64,000 nt of DNA from Actinoplanes sp. SE50/110 (GCF_900119315.1 NZ_LT827010.1:3133001-3197000); one strand, 5' to 3'; numbered from the stretch's first letter, positions 1 to 8,916 are shown. Made by a program: numbers and translations. The notes: a model not told the origin generated them from the sequence alone.

Positions 1-910
1 GCAGGAGAACTTCCGGCTGATGCGGGCGGCGCTCGACGAGACCTCGCGCGAGCTCGGCCGATACATCCGGCTGACCAACTACGCGTCCGGGTTGTGCATG
101 CCGGAGATCGCGGCGCTGGCCGGGATGGAACGCCTGGACATGATGCTGAACGACTCGATGTACGGCATCCTGTTCCGCGACATCAACCCGATCCGGACCT
201 TCGTCGACCAGCGGTTCTCGCGGCAGGTGCACGCCCGCGCCGGGATCATCATCAACACCGGTGAGGACAACTACCTGACCACCGCGGACGCCGTCGAGGC
301 CGCCCACACGGTCACGGTGTCCCAGCTGCTCAACGAGTTCTTCGCCCACGAGGCGGGGCTGGCGGACTGGCAGCTCGGCCTGGGGCACGCCTTCGAGATC
401 AATCCGGATCTGCCGGACTCGTTCCGGCTGGAGCTGGCGCACGCCCTGCTCGCGCGGGAGCTGTTCCCCGAGGCGCCGCTGAAGTGGATGCCACCTACCA
501 AGCACATGACCGGTGACGTGTTCCGCGGCAACCTCCTCGACGGCTTCTTCAACCTCGCCGGCGCGCTGACCGGCCAGGGCATCCTGCTCGTCGGCATGAT
601 GACCGAGGCGGTCGTGACCCCCTGGCTGTCCGATCGGGACATCGCGCTGCAGAACGTGAAATATGTGCTCAACGGCGCCGGTAACCTGCACGAGGACTTC
701 ACCCCCGGCCCGTTCATCCGCGGCCGCGCCAACCAGGTCCTCGGCGAGGCCATCGACCTGCTCGAACGCATCGTCGACGACACCCTGATGGATGCCATCG
801 CGGACGGCACCTTCGGCCTGATGAAGCGCCCGGCCGACCGCGGCAAGGGCCTGGACGGCGTCGCGAAGCAGGAAGCCGACTACTACAACCCGGTCGAGGA
901 GATGCTGTGA
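1..910 (+). CDS. kamD: Lysine 5,6-aminomutase alpha subunit, 5' end outside window
   Basis: The frame is open from base 2, so only about 300 C-terminal residues are present; the family is about 516 residues long. The family protein is the large subunit of the adenosylcobalamin- and PLP-dependent mutase that moves the terminal amino group of D- or beta-lysine to the neighbouring carbon in lysine fermentation. The tail matches the KamD type in keeping a large barrel-like region (NYASGLCMPEIA, GDVFRGNLLDGFFN) and lacking a B12-binding DxHxxG motif, which is in the next gene. Its stop overlaps the kamE start by 4 bp (GTGA), indicating translational coupling. The main alternative, ornithine 4,5-aminomutase, is less likely because that enzyme carries its B12 domain in the large subunit. 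Confidence 0.88.
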   Translation, partial: QENFRLMRAALDETSRELGRYIRLTNYASGLCMPEIAALAGMERLDMMLNDSMYGILFRDINPIRTFVDQRFSRQVHARAGIIINTGEDNYLTTADAVEAAHTVTVSQLLNEFFAHEAGLADWQLGLGHAFEINPDLPDSFRLELAHALLARELFPEAPLKWMPPTKHMTGDVFRGNLLDGFFNLAGALTGQGILLVGMMTEAVVTPWLSDRDIALQNVKYVLNGAGNLHEDFTPGPFIRGRANQVLGEAIDLLERIVDDTLMDAIADGTFGLMKRPADRGKGLDGVAKQEADYYNPVEEML

Positions 911-1638
911 TCATCCGCCCCTACGGCGACACCACGGGCGACGGCATGGTGCAGCTCTCCTTCACCCTGCCGATCCCGCACGACAAACGTGCCGAGGGCG
1001 CCGCCCTGCAGCTGGCCGGCAAGATGGGCATGGACCCGGCGATGCTGGTGCACGCCAAGCAGATGGGCGGCGGCTTCACCTTCTTCGTCGTCTACGGCAA
1101 GGTCACCCACCTGGTCGACACCGAGCAGGTGCAGGTCGTGGAACGCGACTTCCCGCTGCTGTCCGCCAAAGAGGTCAACGCGGTGATCAAGCGGAGGTTG
1201 CGGCGCCGGCTCAACGTGGTCGGCGCCTGCATCGGCACCGACGCGCACACCGTCGGCATCGACGCCATCCTCAACCTCAAGGGCATCGCCGGCGAGAAGG
1301 GCCTGGAATATTATTCCGAGCTGTCGGTGACCAACATGGGCGCCCAGGTGTCGGTGCCCGACCTGGTGGAGACCGCCCGCGCGCAGAAGGCCGACGCGGT
1401 CCTGGTCTCCCAGGTGGTCACCCAGCGCGACGCGCACCTGCAGAACACCAAGGCCATGTCGGCCGCCTTCCGGGAGGCGCTGCCGGCCGGCAAACGTCCG
1501 CTGCTGATCGTCGGCGGCCCCCGCTTCGACGAGCTGATGACCGAGGAACTGGGCGTCGACCGGATCTTCGGCCGCGGCACCACCCCCCGCGAAGTGGCCT
1601 CCTACCTCGTCCACGCCCTGATTGAGAGCAGAAATTGA
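907..1638 (+). CDS. kamE: Lysine 5,6-aminomutase beta subunit (B12 and PLP lysine)
   Basis: This 243-residue protein is the small, cobalamin-binding subunit of lysine 5,6-aminomutase. The B12-binding signature DxHxxG is visible as D112-A-H114-T-V-G117, followed by a Rossmann-like C-terminal half. Lys125 lies eleven residues after the cobalamin-ligand histidine, the same spacing as the PLP-binding lysine (Lys144) after His133 in the clostridial enzyme, so both cofactor sites look intact. The GTG start overlaps the kamD stop and the stop overlaps the TTG start of kal, so the cluster is one tightly packed operon. Length is close to the family norm of about 260. Confidence 0.93.
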   Translation: MIIRPYGDTTGDGMVQLSFTLPIPHDKRAEGAALQLAGKMGMDPAMLVHAKQMGGGFTFFVVYGKVTHLVDTEQVQVVERDFPLLSAKEVNAVIKRRLRRRLNVVGACIGTDAHTVGIDAILNLKGIAGEKGLEYYSELSVTNMGAQVSVPDLVETARAQKADAVLVSQVVTQRDAHLQNTKAMSAAFREALPAGKRPLLIVGGPRFDELMTEELGVDRIFGRGTTPREVASYLVHALIESRN

Positions 1639-2000
1639 TCACCGTCACGCACCGCCGCTACGTCCCCTACTCGCACGCGCACTACGCCGGGAACCTGGTC
1701 GACGGGGCGTATTCGCTCGGGCTCTTCGGCGACGTCGCCACCGAGGTGTGCATCCAGCTCGACGGCGACGAGGGGCTGTTCGCCTCCTACGACGACGTGC
1801 AGTTCACCGCCCCGGTGCAGGCCGGTGACGTCCTGGAGATCACCGCGACGGTGGTGCACATGGGCACGCGCAGCCGCCGGATCGAGTTCCGGTCGGTGGT
1901 CGTCTGCCGGGGGACCGGTGGATCCGGCGCGCAGGTGCTCGCCGAACCGATCGTCGCGGTCACGGCGACCGGCACCGTCGTCGTGCCGCCCAAGGCGTGA
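1635..2000 (+). CDS. kal: 3-aminobutyryl-CoA ammonia lyase
   Basis: A 121-residue hot-dog-fold protein matching Kal of lysine fermentation, which deaminates 3-aminobutyryl-CoA to crotonyl-CoA. Visible family features are the N-terminal [13 protein letters not shown] segment, the FGDVATE motif, [14 protein letters not shown] and the [13 protein letters not shown] strand. It begins with TTG overlapping the kamE stop and ends overlapping the GTG of the next gene. Its neighbours place it downstream of the aminomutase step in the same pathway; the dehydrogenase and cleavage enzymes expected between them would lie upstream of the window. Hot-dog proteins are diverse, but context makes this assignment strong. 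Confidence 0.85.
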   Translation: MITVTHRRYVPYSHAHYAGNLVDGAYSLGLFGDVATEVCIQLDGDEGLFASYDDVQFTAPVQAGDVLEITATVVHMGTRSRRIEFRSVVVCRGTGGSGAQVLAEPIVAVTATGTVVVPPKA

Positions 2001-3238
2001 ACTCTGCGGTCTGCGTCGACGTCGGATCGACGTACACCAAATCCGCCAAGATCGACCTGAGCGGCGCGGAACTGATCAGCCGGGCCGAGGTGCCGACGAC
2101 GTCCGGAACGGACGTCCTGGAGGGTCTGACCGCCGCGGTCGCCGCGGTCGACGGTGCGGGCGCGCCGCTCTACGTCTGCTCGTCGGCCGGCGGCGGGCTG
2201 CGGCTCGCCGTCGTCGGCTACGAGAGCCTGGTCACCGCGGAGGCCGGGCACCGGGTCGGGCTGTCGGCCGGCGCCCAGGTGGTGCACGTCGCGGCCGGTC
2301 CGCTCACCGGTGCGGCGGTGGCCGCGCTGCGCGCGGCCCGCCCCGACGTGGTGCTGCTCGTCGGCGGCACCGACGGCGGCGACGGCGAGGTGCTGCTGCA
2401 CAACGCCCGGCGCCTGGCCGCCAACCGGTTGCGGATTCCGGTGGTCCTGGCCGGCAATGTCGAGGTACGTGCGGAAGCCGCCCGGTTGTTGCGCGAGCGC
2501 GGCGTGCCGGTGACCGAGACCGGCAACGTGCTGCCGCGCATCGGCGTGCTCGACCCGCTGCCCGCCCGGGCGGCGATCCGGGCGGTGTTCCTGCGGCACG
2601 TGATCGGCGGCAAACGGCTGTCCCGAGGCAACCGTTTCGCGTCGATGGTCCGGTACGCGACCCCGGACGCGGTGCTCGCCGGGGTCGAACTGCTCGCCGA
2701 CCGGGCCGCCGGGGGCGTCCTGGTCGTCGACGTGGGCGGCGCCACCACCGACGTGTACTCGGCGCTCGTGCCCGACGCGGAACTGGAGACCGGGCCGCGG
2801 CGCGACGTGGCCGGAACCCTGTGGCGGGCCCGCACCGTGGAGGGCGACCTGGGGGTGGCGGTCGGCGCCGCGGGAACCCGGGAAGCCGCGGTCGCCGAGA
2901 AACTGCCGGAACCGGCCGGGGACCGGGAACTGGCCGCCACCGCGGCCCGGATCGCGTTGCGGCGGCACGCCCGGGGGCACTCGGCGGGGCCGGGACAGCC
3001 GCGCACCGGGGGCCGCGACCTGCGGGACGTGCGGCTGGTCGTCGGCTCCGGGGGAGTGCTCCGGCACGGGGGTGGTGATCACGTGCTGGATGCCGTGCTG
3101 CACGATACGGCCGGGGGATGGGCGCTGCCGGACCGGGCGCGGACGGTGATCGACAAGGAGTACGTGCTGGCCGCCGCCGGACTGCTGGCCACGGACCATC
3201 CGGCCGTCTCCGGGGCACTGCTGCAGACACTGCTGTGA
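1997..3238 (+). CDS. MutL/GlmL-family ATPase, probable aminomutase reactivating factor
   Basis: A 413-residue actin-like ATPase of the MutL/GlmL family. The N-terminus carries the phosphate-1 motif (VDVGSTYTK, residues about 7-15), then [15 protein letters not shown], a [12 protein letters not shown] loop and the second phosphate motif [13 protein letters not shown]. Family members accompany B12-dependent carbon-skeleton mutases and aminomutases; the clostridial KamB/KamC pair reactivates lysine 5,6-aminomutase after cofactor inactivation. Position directly after kamD-kamE-kal, with a 4-bp GTGA overlap, supports the same role here. I do not see the second (KamC-like) component in the window. 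The gene ends the cluster. Confidence 0.82.
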   Translation: MNSAVCVDVGSTYTKSAKIDLSGAELISRAEVPTTSGTDVLEGLTAAVAAVDGAGAPLYVCSSAGGGLRLAVVGYESLVTAEAGHRVGLSAGAQVVHVAAGPLTGAAVAALRAARPDVVLLVGGTDGGDGEVLLHNARRLAANRLRIPVVLAGNVEVRAEAARLLRERGVPVTETGNVLPRIGVLDPLPARAAIRAVFLRHVIGGKRLSRGNRFASMVRYATPDAVLAGVELLADRAAGGVLVVDVGGATTDVYSALVPDAELETGPRRDVAGTLWRARTVEGDLGVAVGAAGTREAAVAEKLPEPAGDRELAATAARIALRRHARGHSAGPGQPRTGGRDLRDVRLVVGSGGVLRHGGGDHVLDAVLHDTAGGWALPDRARTVIDKEYVLAAAGLLATDHPAVSGALLQTLL

Positions 3239-3716
3239 CGTGGATCATGACACGCCGGGAAACACGACACGCCGGAATGGGGACCAGCCGGTTGACAGAC
3301 CTCCCCCGTCCGGACGTACCGTCTTCAGGTCCTGTTTCACGGTAGGCGACTGTGATCCGCTTCGTTCCCTAACCCACTGGCCGCAGTGCAGTCCTCGCAG
3401 GGGTCGCGCGTTCAGCCAGGTCCAGGGGGTCGGGGTGCGCGGGCGGCGCGGACCGGGTCGCGACCGGGAGCCGAGACGAGCCGAGCCTGGCCAGTAGACA
3501 ACGGCACGACACGGGCAGCCAGCCCGCGGCGAGTCGGTCCGAAGGTCAGCGGGAGGTCCGCCTCGTGCCCCGGACGTGAGAGGGACAGGAGACACCCCGA
3601 GGGGCACGGCCGTAGGACGCCGTGCCCCTCCGCCAGCTTTCGGTCAGCTTTTCGGTACGGTCTTGCGACTTGCCGCCCGACCGGAAAACAGCGAACCGGC
3701 AGGTAGCCTGCCTGGC
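3239..3716. other. Intergenic gap before lnt, no convincing gene
   Basis: About 480 bases separate the aminomutase cluster from lnt. Open frames here have no recognisable protein features. I looked for a cobalamin riboswitch because of the adjacent B12 genes and found no B12-box-like core. A strong hairpin at 3599-3630 is annotated separately. Confidence 0.5.
3599..3630. terminator. Strong 12-bp stem-loop upstream of lnt
   Basis: A perfect inverted repeat: arm GAGGGGCACGGC at 3599-3610, eight-base loop, arm GCCGTGCCCCTC at 3619-3630. There is no U-tract, common for actinobacterial terminators. It may end transcripts from the aminomutase cluster or sit in the lnt leader. Confidence 0.5.
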
Positions 3717-5345
3717 GTGGAAATGACGATGCCGCCGCCCGAACTCGCCGCTCCCGAGCCCGGCGACGCGCGCCCGGCCGGCGCGCCCGCCCCGCTGCGG
3801 CTGCCGGTGGCGTTCGGCCTGGCCGTCGCGGCCGGTGCGGCGCTGCTGCTCGCCCTCCCGCCGTACGACCTGTGGTGGCTCGCCCCGGTCGGGGTCGCGC
3901 TGCTCGCCGCCGCCGTGCACCGCCGCCGCCTGCGGGCCGGCCTCGGCCTCGGCTTCGTCACCGGCCTGGTGCTGTTCTTCCCGCTGCTCGCATGGACCCG
4001 GATCGGTGCCGGCTTCGCCCCCTGGGCGCTGCTGTCCCTGGCCGAAGCCCTGATCATCGGGCTCGCCGGGCTGGCCGGGGCCTGGCTCTCCCCGCTCACC
4101 GACCGCCGACGGGCCCTCTGGCCGCCGCTGACCGGCCTGATCTGGGTCGCCGACGAGGCGCTGCGGGACCGGGCCCCGTTCGGCGGCTTCCCGTGGGGCC
4201 GGCTCGCTTTCAGCCAGGGCGACGCGCCCACGCTGCGCCTGGCCGCCTGGGGTGGCGCCCCGCTGGTCACCTTCGCCGTCGCGGCCGCCGGCGGCGCCCT
4301 GGTCGCGCTCGCCTGGCGCCGCTGGACCGCGGCCACCCTGCTGCCCGCCGCCGGCTTCGCCGCCGCCCTCGGGCTGCTGATCGGCGGCCCCGCCGCGATC
4401 CCGCTGACCGCCCCCGCCGGAGCGACCCGCACCATCGCCATCGTGCAGGGCAACGTGCCGCGCCTGGGCCTCGACTTCAACGCCCAGCGCCGCGCCGTGC
4501 TCGACAACCACGTCACCGCGACCCGGCAGCTGGCCGCCGGCGTCGCCGCCGGCCGCCAGCCGCAGCCCGACCTGGTGGTCTGGCCGGAGAACGCCAGCGA
4601 CATCGACCCGCTGCGCAACACCGACGCGTCCGCCGAGATCTCCGCGGCCGCCACCGCGATCAAGGCGCCGATCCTGGTCGGCGCGGTGCTGCGCACCGAC
4701 AAGCCGGCCGATATCAAGAACGCCGGCCTGCTCTGGCTGCCGGACACCGGGCCCGACCTGGCGCAGACCTATGTCAAACAGCACCCGGTCCCGTTCGCCG
4801 AGTACATGCCGCTGCGCTCCGTCGCCCGGCTGGTCACCGACCGGGTCGACATGGTCAAGAACATGCTCGCCGGCGACCACTCCGGGGTGGTCCGCACCGG
4901 CTCGCTGACCCTCGGCGACGTGATCTGCTTCGAGGTCGCCTACGACGGCATCGTCCGGGACACCGTCACCGGCGGCGCCCAGATCCTCGCCGTGCAGACC
5001 AACAACGCCACCTTCGACGTGGGCGAGGCCCGGCAGCAGCTCGCCATGGTCCGGCTGCGCGCCGTCGAGCACGGGATGGACTCGCTGATGGTCTCCACCG
5101 TCGGGGTGTCCGCCTTCGTCGATACCCGGGGTGACGTGCACGGCGCGACGGGTTTCAACACCGCGAAAGTGGTGGTGCATAAAATGTCCCTCGGGGCTAC
5201 GCGTACGCTGGCGACTCGTTCGGGCATCTGGCCCGAGGCGATCGCGGTCGGGCTGGCCGTCATCGCACTGGCCGGCGCCGCGCCCCTGCGCCGTCGGCGG
5301 CCGGTCCCCAGCACAGACGACGACATGAGCGTGGAGGAACGTTGA
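3717..5345 (+). CDS. lnt: Apolipoprotein N-acyltransferase
   Basis: A 542-residue integral membrane enzyme that transfers an acyl chain from phospholipid to the N-terminal cysteine of lipoproteins. About seven hydrophobic segments precede a nitrilase-type catalytic domain starting near residue 235. The catalytic triad is visible: Glu291 in WPENAS, Lys354 in TYVKQHPVPF and Cys404 in VICFEVAYD. A final hydrophobic helix and a basic tail (LRRRRP) follow. The GTG at 3717 is chosen because the upstream frame is unlike the family and because AGGTAG lies 10 nt before it; ATG 3723 is the alternative. The ppm gene overlaps its stop, the same pairing as the two domains of mycobacterial Ppm1. Confidence 0.93.
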   Translation: MEMTMPPPELAAPEPGDARPAGAPAPLRLPVAFGLAVAAGAALLLALPPYDLWWLAPVGVALLAAAVHRRRLRAGLGLGFVTGLVLFFPLLAWTRIGAGFAPWALLSLAEALIIGLAGLAGAWLSPLTDRRRALWPPLTGLIWVADEALRDRAPFGGFPWGRLAFSQGDAPTLRLAAWGGAPLVTFAVAAAGGALVALAWRRWTAATLLPAAGFAAALGLLIGGPAAIPLTAPAGATRTIAIVQGNVPRLGLDFNAQRRAVLDNHVTATRQLAAGVAAGRQPQPDLVVWPENASDIDPLRNTDASAEISAAATAIKAPILVGAVLRTDKPADIKNAGLLWLPDTGPDLAQTYVKQHPVPFAEYMPLRSVARLVTDRVDMVKNMLAGDHSGVVRTGSLTLGDVICFEVAYDGIVRDTVTGGAQILAVQTNNATFDVGEARQQLAMVRLRAVEHGMDSLMVSTVGVSAFVDTRGDVHGATGFNTAKVVVHKMSLGATRTLATRSGIWPEAIAVGLAVIALAGAAPLRRRRPVPSTDDDMSVEER

Positions 5346-6130
5346 CCGAGGTGGAAGGCTACCCGGGAGTGGGCCGGGTCCTCGTGATCATCCCCACGTA
5401 CAACGAGGCCGACAACGTCCGCCTGATCACCGGGCGGGTCCGCGCCGCGGTGCCCGAGGTCGACATCCTGGTCGCCGACGACAACTCGCCCGACGGCACC
5501 GGCGCCATCGCCGACGAGCTCGCCCTCGCCGACGACCACATCTTCGTGCTGCACCGCCAGGGCAAAGAGGGCCTCGGCGCCGCCTACAAGGCCGGCTTCG
5601 CCTGGGCCAAGGACAAGGGCTACGACGCGGTCGTCGAGATGGACGCGGACGGCTCGCACGCCCCCGAGGAGCTGTCCCGGCTGCTCGACGCGCTGAGCGG
5701 CGCCGACGCCGTGCTCGGCACCCGCTACATCCCGGGCGGCAGCGTGCACAACTGGCCGATGCGCCGGCTGCTGCTCTCCCGCGGCGGCAACATCTACATC
5801 CGGATGGCCCTCGGCATGCCGTTCCGCGACGCCACCGGCGGCTACCGCGCCTACCGGATGACCGTCCTCGACGCCATCGACGTCCCGTCCGTCGCCTCCA
5901 CCGGCTACTCCTTCCAGGTCGAACTGGCCTGGCGCGCCTACCGCGGCGGGTTCAAGCTGGTCGAGGTCCCGATCACCTTCACCGAACGCGAGCACGGCGT
6001 GAGCAAGATGAGCGGCAACATCTTCAAGGAACAGCTGCTGCGGGTGACCGTGTGGGGCGCGCAGGCCCGCAAGGAGAGTCTGCTCACCCTGCTCGGCCGC
6101 AAGCCCCGGCAGGAACAGACCTGGCCGTGA
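5342..6130 (+). CDS. ppm: Polyprenol monophosphomannose synthase
   Basis: A 262-residue family-2 glycosyltransferase of the dolichol-phosphate mannosyltransferase type. It makes polyprenyl-phosphomannose from GDP-mannose at the membrane, the donor for lipoglycan and protein mannosylation. Family motifs include IIPTYNEADN (residues 17-26), the ADDNSPDGT nucleotide-binding loop, the metal-binding DAD at 101-103 and the ERxHGxSKMS motif near the C-terminus. The TTG start at 5342 overlaps the lnt stop and follows GGAGGAA; GTG 5351 is a possible alternative. It corresponds to domain 2 of mycobacterial Ppm1, here a separate protein coupled to Lnt. Confidence 0.92.
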   Translation: MTEVEGYPGVGRVLVIIPTYNEADNVRLITGRVRAAVPEVDILVADDNSPDGTGAIADELALADDHIFVLHRQGKEGLGAAYKAGFAWAKDKGYDAVVEMDADGSHAPEELSRLLDALSGADAVLGTRYIPGGSVHNWPMRRLLLSRGGNIYIRMALGMPFRDATGGYRAYRMTVLDAIDVPSVASTGYSFQVELAWRAYRGGFKLVEVPITFTEREHGVSKMSGNIFKEQLLRVTVWGAQARKESLLTLLGRKPRQEQTWP

Positions 6131-6269
6131 CGACCGAGGCCGGCCCCACGGGCCGGCCCGATCGTCCGCTCCCGCGTTGCCCGGCCCGCGTCGCGGGCCG
6201 GGCGCACTCAGGCAGGTCGCAGGTTCCGGTGTCATGCTGGAGGGGCACCACTGAACCGGAGGTCTCCTG

Positions 6270-6782
6270 ATGCGCCGTGGCCTGTCCCTCGCCCTACCGC
6301 TGCTGTCGCTGGCCGAGGTCGCCGTCTTCCTGACCGTGGCCCACCTGATCGGGGCCGGCTGGGCGTTCCTGCTGCTGGCAGCCTTCACCCTGGCCGGTTT
6401 CGCACTGCTGCGCCGCGAGGGCATCCGCGGCTGGCGCGCCTTCCAGCAGTCCGCCGCGGCCGGCCGCCCGCCCGGCGCCGAGGTGACCGGCTCCCTCGTC
6501 GGCCTCGGCGGCGCGCTGCTGCTGGCCCTGCCCGGCTTCGTCACCGGCATCGCCGGCGTCCTGCTGCTCCTGCCCCCGCTGCGCGGCATGGCCCGCCGCG
6601 GTGTCGAGCGCTTCGCCGAGCGCCGCCTCGGCGCCGGCATGACCGGCGACCTGTTCGGCCCACGCAAGGTCCGGGTCCGCGTCGACGACCCGACGGTGGT
6701 CAACTCCTCGGTGGTCGACGCCGGCTTCCCGCCTTCCCCGCGCCACCCCGCCGCCGCCATCGAGGGCGAAATCGTCCGCTGA
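6270..6782 (+). CDS. fxsA: FxsA-family membrane protein
   Basis: A 170-residue protein with hydrophobic segments near residues 5-25, 28-50 and 78-100, then a basic cytoplasmic tail. The order of hairpin, LLRREG linker, GxLLLxPGF(V)T segment and RxxxRRG helix matches FxsA (named for suppressing F-plasmid exclusion of phage T7); its cellular role in actinobacteria is not established. The ATG at 6270 follows CGGAGG. The gene converges on rbpA, with a strong bidirectional hairpin between them. Confidence 0.8.
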   Translation: MRRGLSLALPLLSLAEVAVFLTVAHLIGAGWAFLLLAAFTLAGFALLRREGIRGWRAFQQSAAAGRPPGAEVTGSLVGLGGALLLALPGFVTGIAGVLLLLPPLRGMARRGVERFAERRLGAGMTGDLFGPRKVRVRVDDPTVVNSSVVDAGFPPSPRHPAAAIEGEIVR

Positions 6783-6795
6783 CCCCGGCACATGC

Positions 6796-6829
6796 GAACG
6801 GCCGCCCCCTCAGGGGGGCGGCCGTTCGT
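6796..6829. terminator. Bidirectional terminator between fxsA and rbpA
   Basis: A perfect 15-bp GC-rich stem (6796-6810 with 6815-6829) closed by a TCAG loop lies between the convergent fxsA and rbpA genes, 14 nt after the fxsA stop. Confidence 0.85.
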
Positions 6830-6850
6830 CGTCTATCGGTGGGGTGTCGG

Positions 6851-7189
6851 TCAGCGCCCGCGGCGAGTGCGGACCTCCTGCAGGCGCTCGTTGAGGATGT
6901 CCTCCAGCTCGGCGATCGAGCGGCGCTCCAGCAGCATGTCCCAGTGGGTGCGCGGCGGCTTCGCCTTCTTCTGCTCCGGCTCGCTGCCGTCGACCAGCCG
7001 GGCCACGCTGCCGTCGAACTTGCACTCCCAGGTGGTGGGCACCTCGGCGTCGACAGCGAACGGGACCTCGAACTGGTGACCCTTGACGCACAGGTACTCA
7101 CGGGTCTGTCGGGGCGCCAGCTCGGTGTTACGGTCGGACTCGTAGCTGACTGCGCCTAGACGGCTGCCGCGCAGCATGCGTTCGCCCAT
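6851..7189 (-). CDS. rbpA: RNA polymerase-binding protein RbpA
   Basis: A 112-residue actinobacterial transcription factor that binds RNA polymerase and the principal sigma factor and stabilises the open complex. The N-terminal MLRGSRLG and SYESDRN segments, the C..GH core (YLCVKGHQFEVPF, TTWECKFDGSV) and the C-terminal sigma-interaction helix (RTHWDMLLERRSIAELEDIL) are all present. The ATG at 7189 follows GAGGGGAAG. A sigma-R-type promoter lies about 45 nt upstream, so stress induction is expected, as known for Streptomyces rbpA. Confidence 0.96.
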   Translation of the reverse strand: MGERMLRGSRLGAVSYESDRNTELAPRQTREYLCVKGHQFEVPFAVDAEVPTTWECKFDGSVARLVDGSEPEQKKAKPPRTHWDMLLERRSIAELEDILNERLQEVRTRRGR

Positions 7190-7230
7190 GATCGGCTTCC
7201 CCTCGCTCGTGGTGCTGCTCTCGTTGATGT

Positions 7231-7256
7231 AACGAAAGGGGCGGCCGCCGGATTCC
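7231..7256 (-). promoter_or_regulatory. Sigma-R-type promoter of rbpA
   Basis: On the minus strand the sequence reads GGAAT, 18 bases, GTT, which is the sigma-R (SigR/SigH thiol-stress) consensus. The GTT ends 41 nt before the rbpA start, leaving a short leader with a good ribosome site. Confidence 0.8.
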
Positions 7257-7282
7257 TGCGCCCGCCGAGTCTCTATCGGTCT

Positions 7283-7378
7283 TTTACCCGCCCGGTAAAG
7301 GCGATGTAACGCTATGAGCGTAACCGGCTGGCGACCTTACACCGCAAATTGAACGGTCGCGAAGTGGACCTTGGTCCA
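7283..7378. promoter_or_regulatory. Two palindromes upstream of rbpA
   Basis: TTTACC and GGTAAA (7283-7288, 7294-7299) flank five bases, and TGGACC and GGTCCA (7365-7370, 7373-7378) flank TT. They may be binding sites for unknown regulators or parts of a second rbpA promoter. Confidence 0.35.
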
Positions 7379-7701
7379 AATTGCGCCCATTTGACACATC
7401 TTCGGGTGCTGCGATGTCGGTCACTCGCGCCGTTCACCACCTATTAACCCCGCCGATCCCCTCCGTACCGTGATCAGGCGGTGGCGATCCGGGTCGCCGT
7501 TCCCCCTCCTGTTCGGCACCGCCGGCGGCGACCTTTGCCAAAGGCTGCCACAACCGGCACCTCACCATCCGGTCACAGCCGGGACGTCCGGCACCCCACC
7601 ATCCGGTCACAGTCCGGACATCCGGCAGCCGTTCCGGCCGCAGGAGCCGGGCGGCTGCTCCGGTCGATAAAGGAGAATGCGGGACCGCTCCGGGAGTCGG
7701 T
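7379..7701. other. Intergenic, imperfect 34-bp duplication
   Basis: No convincing gene between the rbpA upstream region and the end of the coiled-coil gene. A 34-bp imperfect direct repeat (CACCATCCGGTCACAG..) occurs at 7563 and 7597. Confidence 0.5.
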
Positions 7702-8916
7702 TCAAGCCTCCGGCGATGCGGCCTGCGCCGGTGCGGCCGCCGCCGGACGGCTCGTGCCGAGCGCCGCCAGCGCCGACGCCAGGTCGCTGACCTGACCGGT
7801 CAGCTGAGCCACCCGCTGATGCGCGGCGTCCGCGTCCGCCCGCGCCGCCACCAGGCGCCGCTCCAGGTCCGCCCGTTCCTCACCGGCCCGGCGCAGATCT
7901 TCCCGAGCACGATCAACTTCCGCGGCGGTACGCCGTAGCCCATCCCGCTCGGCCACCACCCCCGCCAGCTCCTCGCGCACCGCCCCCGCCTCGGCCGCGG
8001 CCCGGTCGGCCCGAGCCCCCGCCTCGGCCACCGCCCGTTCCGCCCGGGCCGCCGCCTCGGCCAGCGCCCGCTCGGCCCGCGCCGAAGCCTCCGCACCCGC
8101 CTGTTCGGCGGCCTGCGCCCGGCGTTCGGCCTGCCCGGCCGCCTCCCGCGCCTGCTCCGCCTCACCCCGCGCCGCCGCCAGTTGCTCTTCGGACCGGGCG
8201 GCCGCCTGCTCCGACGTACGCCGCAATGCGTTGTGGTCTCGGAGCGCCGCGGCCAGATCGCGTTCGACGGTGTCCCGCTGCTCCTTGATCTCCTGCACCT
8301 CGCGCCGCGCGACGGCCAGCTCGGTGCCGGCCGCGTCGCGTTCCGCCTCGGCCCGTTCGCGCAGCGCCGCCGCGGCCGTGGCCGCCCGCACCGCCTCGTC
8401 GCGGGCCGCCCCCGCCGCCTGCTCCCGTTTGCCGGCCTCCTCGGCCGCACGTTCCGCCGCGGTGGCCCGCTGCCGCGCCTCATCCCGTTCGGCGGTGGCC
8501 GCCGCCGCGATCTGCTGCGCCGCGGCCGTCGCCGTCGCCGCCTGCTCCGCGTCGCGCCGAGCATCGTCGCGTTCGGCGTGCGCGGCCGCCACCGCCCGCG
8601 ACGTCTCCGCCCGCACCTCGGCGACCTGGCGTTCCACCCCGGCCGGCGACATCTCCGAATGCAGCGCCTCGGTCAGCGTCCCCACCATCTGGTCGAGGCG
8701 GTCCACCACTTCCCAGGTCCGGGCGACCGACCCGGCCAGGCCGGGCGACGACCGGTGCCGCATCCGGACATTCCGGGAGGCGCGCTGGCACTCACCGTCG
8801 TTGTCCCGGCAGTACCGGAACGGCCGGCCGGCGGAGGCCCGCTGCGGAACGGGTCGCCCACAGTGGGAACAGGGTCGGGTTTCGATGGCCTCGGCGGCTT
8901 GGTCCTGCGTCGTCAT
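7702..8916 (-). CDS. Coiled-coil protein with N-terminal zinc-ribbon-like motif
   Basis: A 404-residue protein of unknown function. Residues about 16-45 hold CSHCGRPV, GRPFRYC and a further cysteine before QRASRN, a likely zinc-binding knuckle. From about residue 95 to 385 the protein is an almost uninterrupted Ala/Glu/Arg-rich coiled coil with in-frame repeats such as AEAAARAERAVAEAGARADR. The tail is Ala/Pro-rich. The ATG at 8916 follows GGGAGG with 4-nt spacing; a GTG four codons upstream is less likely. No transmembrane segment is seen. It is divergent from the HIRAN-repeat gene, which also ends in a coiled coil, so the two may form a functional pair. The fold resembles structural or segregation-type coiled coils, but no function can be assigned. 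Confidence 0.8.
   Translation of the reverse strand: MTTQDQAAEAIETRPCSHCGRPVPQRASAGRPFRYCRDNDGECQRASRNVRMRHRSSPGLAGSVARTWEVVDRLDQMVGTLTEALHSEMSPAGVERQVAEVRAETSRAVAAAHAERDDARRDAEQAATATAAAQQIAAAATAERDEARQRATAAERAAEEAGKREQAAGAARDEAVRAATAAAALRERAEAERDAAGTELAVARREVQEIKEQRDTVERDLAAALRDHNALRRTSEQAAARSEEQLAAARGEAEQAREAAGQAERRAQAAEQAGAEASARAERALAEAAARAERAVAEAGARADRAAAEAGAVREELAGVVAERDGLRRTAAEVDRAREDLRRAGEERADLERRLVAARADADAAHQRVAQLTGQVSDLASALAALGTSRPAAAAPAQAASPEA

Noticed and set aside
1787..3199. 470-codon minus-strand frame
   Set aside because: It is opposite to the MutL-type gene, whose phosphate motifs and overlaps show it is the real one.
3239..3716. Cobalamin riboswitch near B12-dependent genes
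   Set aside because: No B12-box core or matching helices were seen, and the region is downstream of the aminomutase cluster, not upstream.
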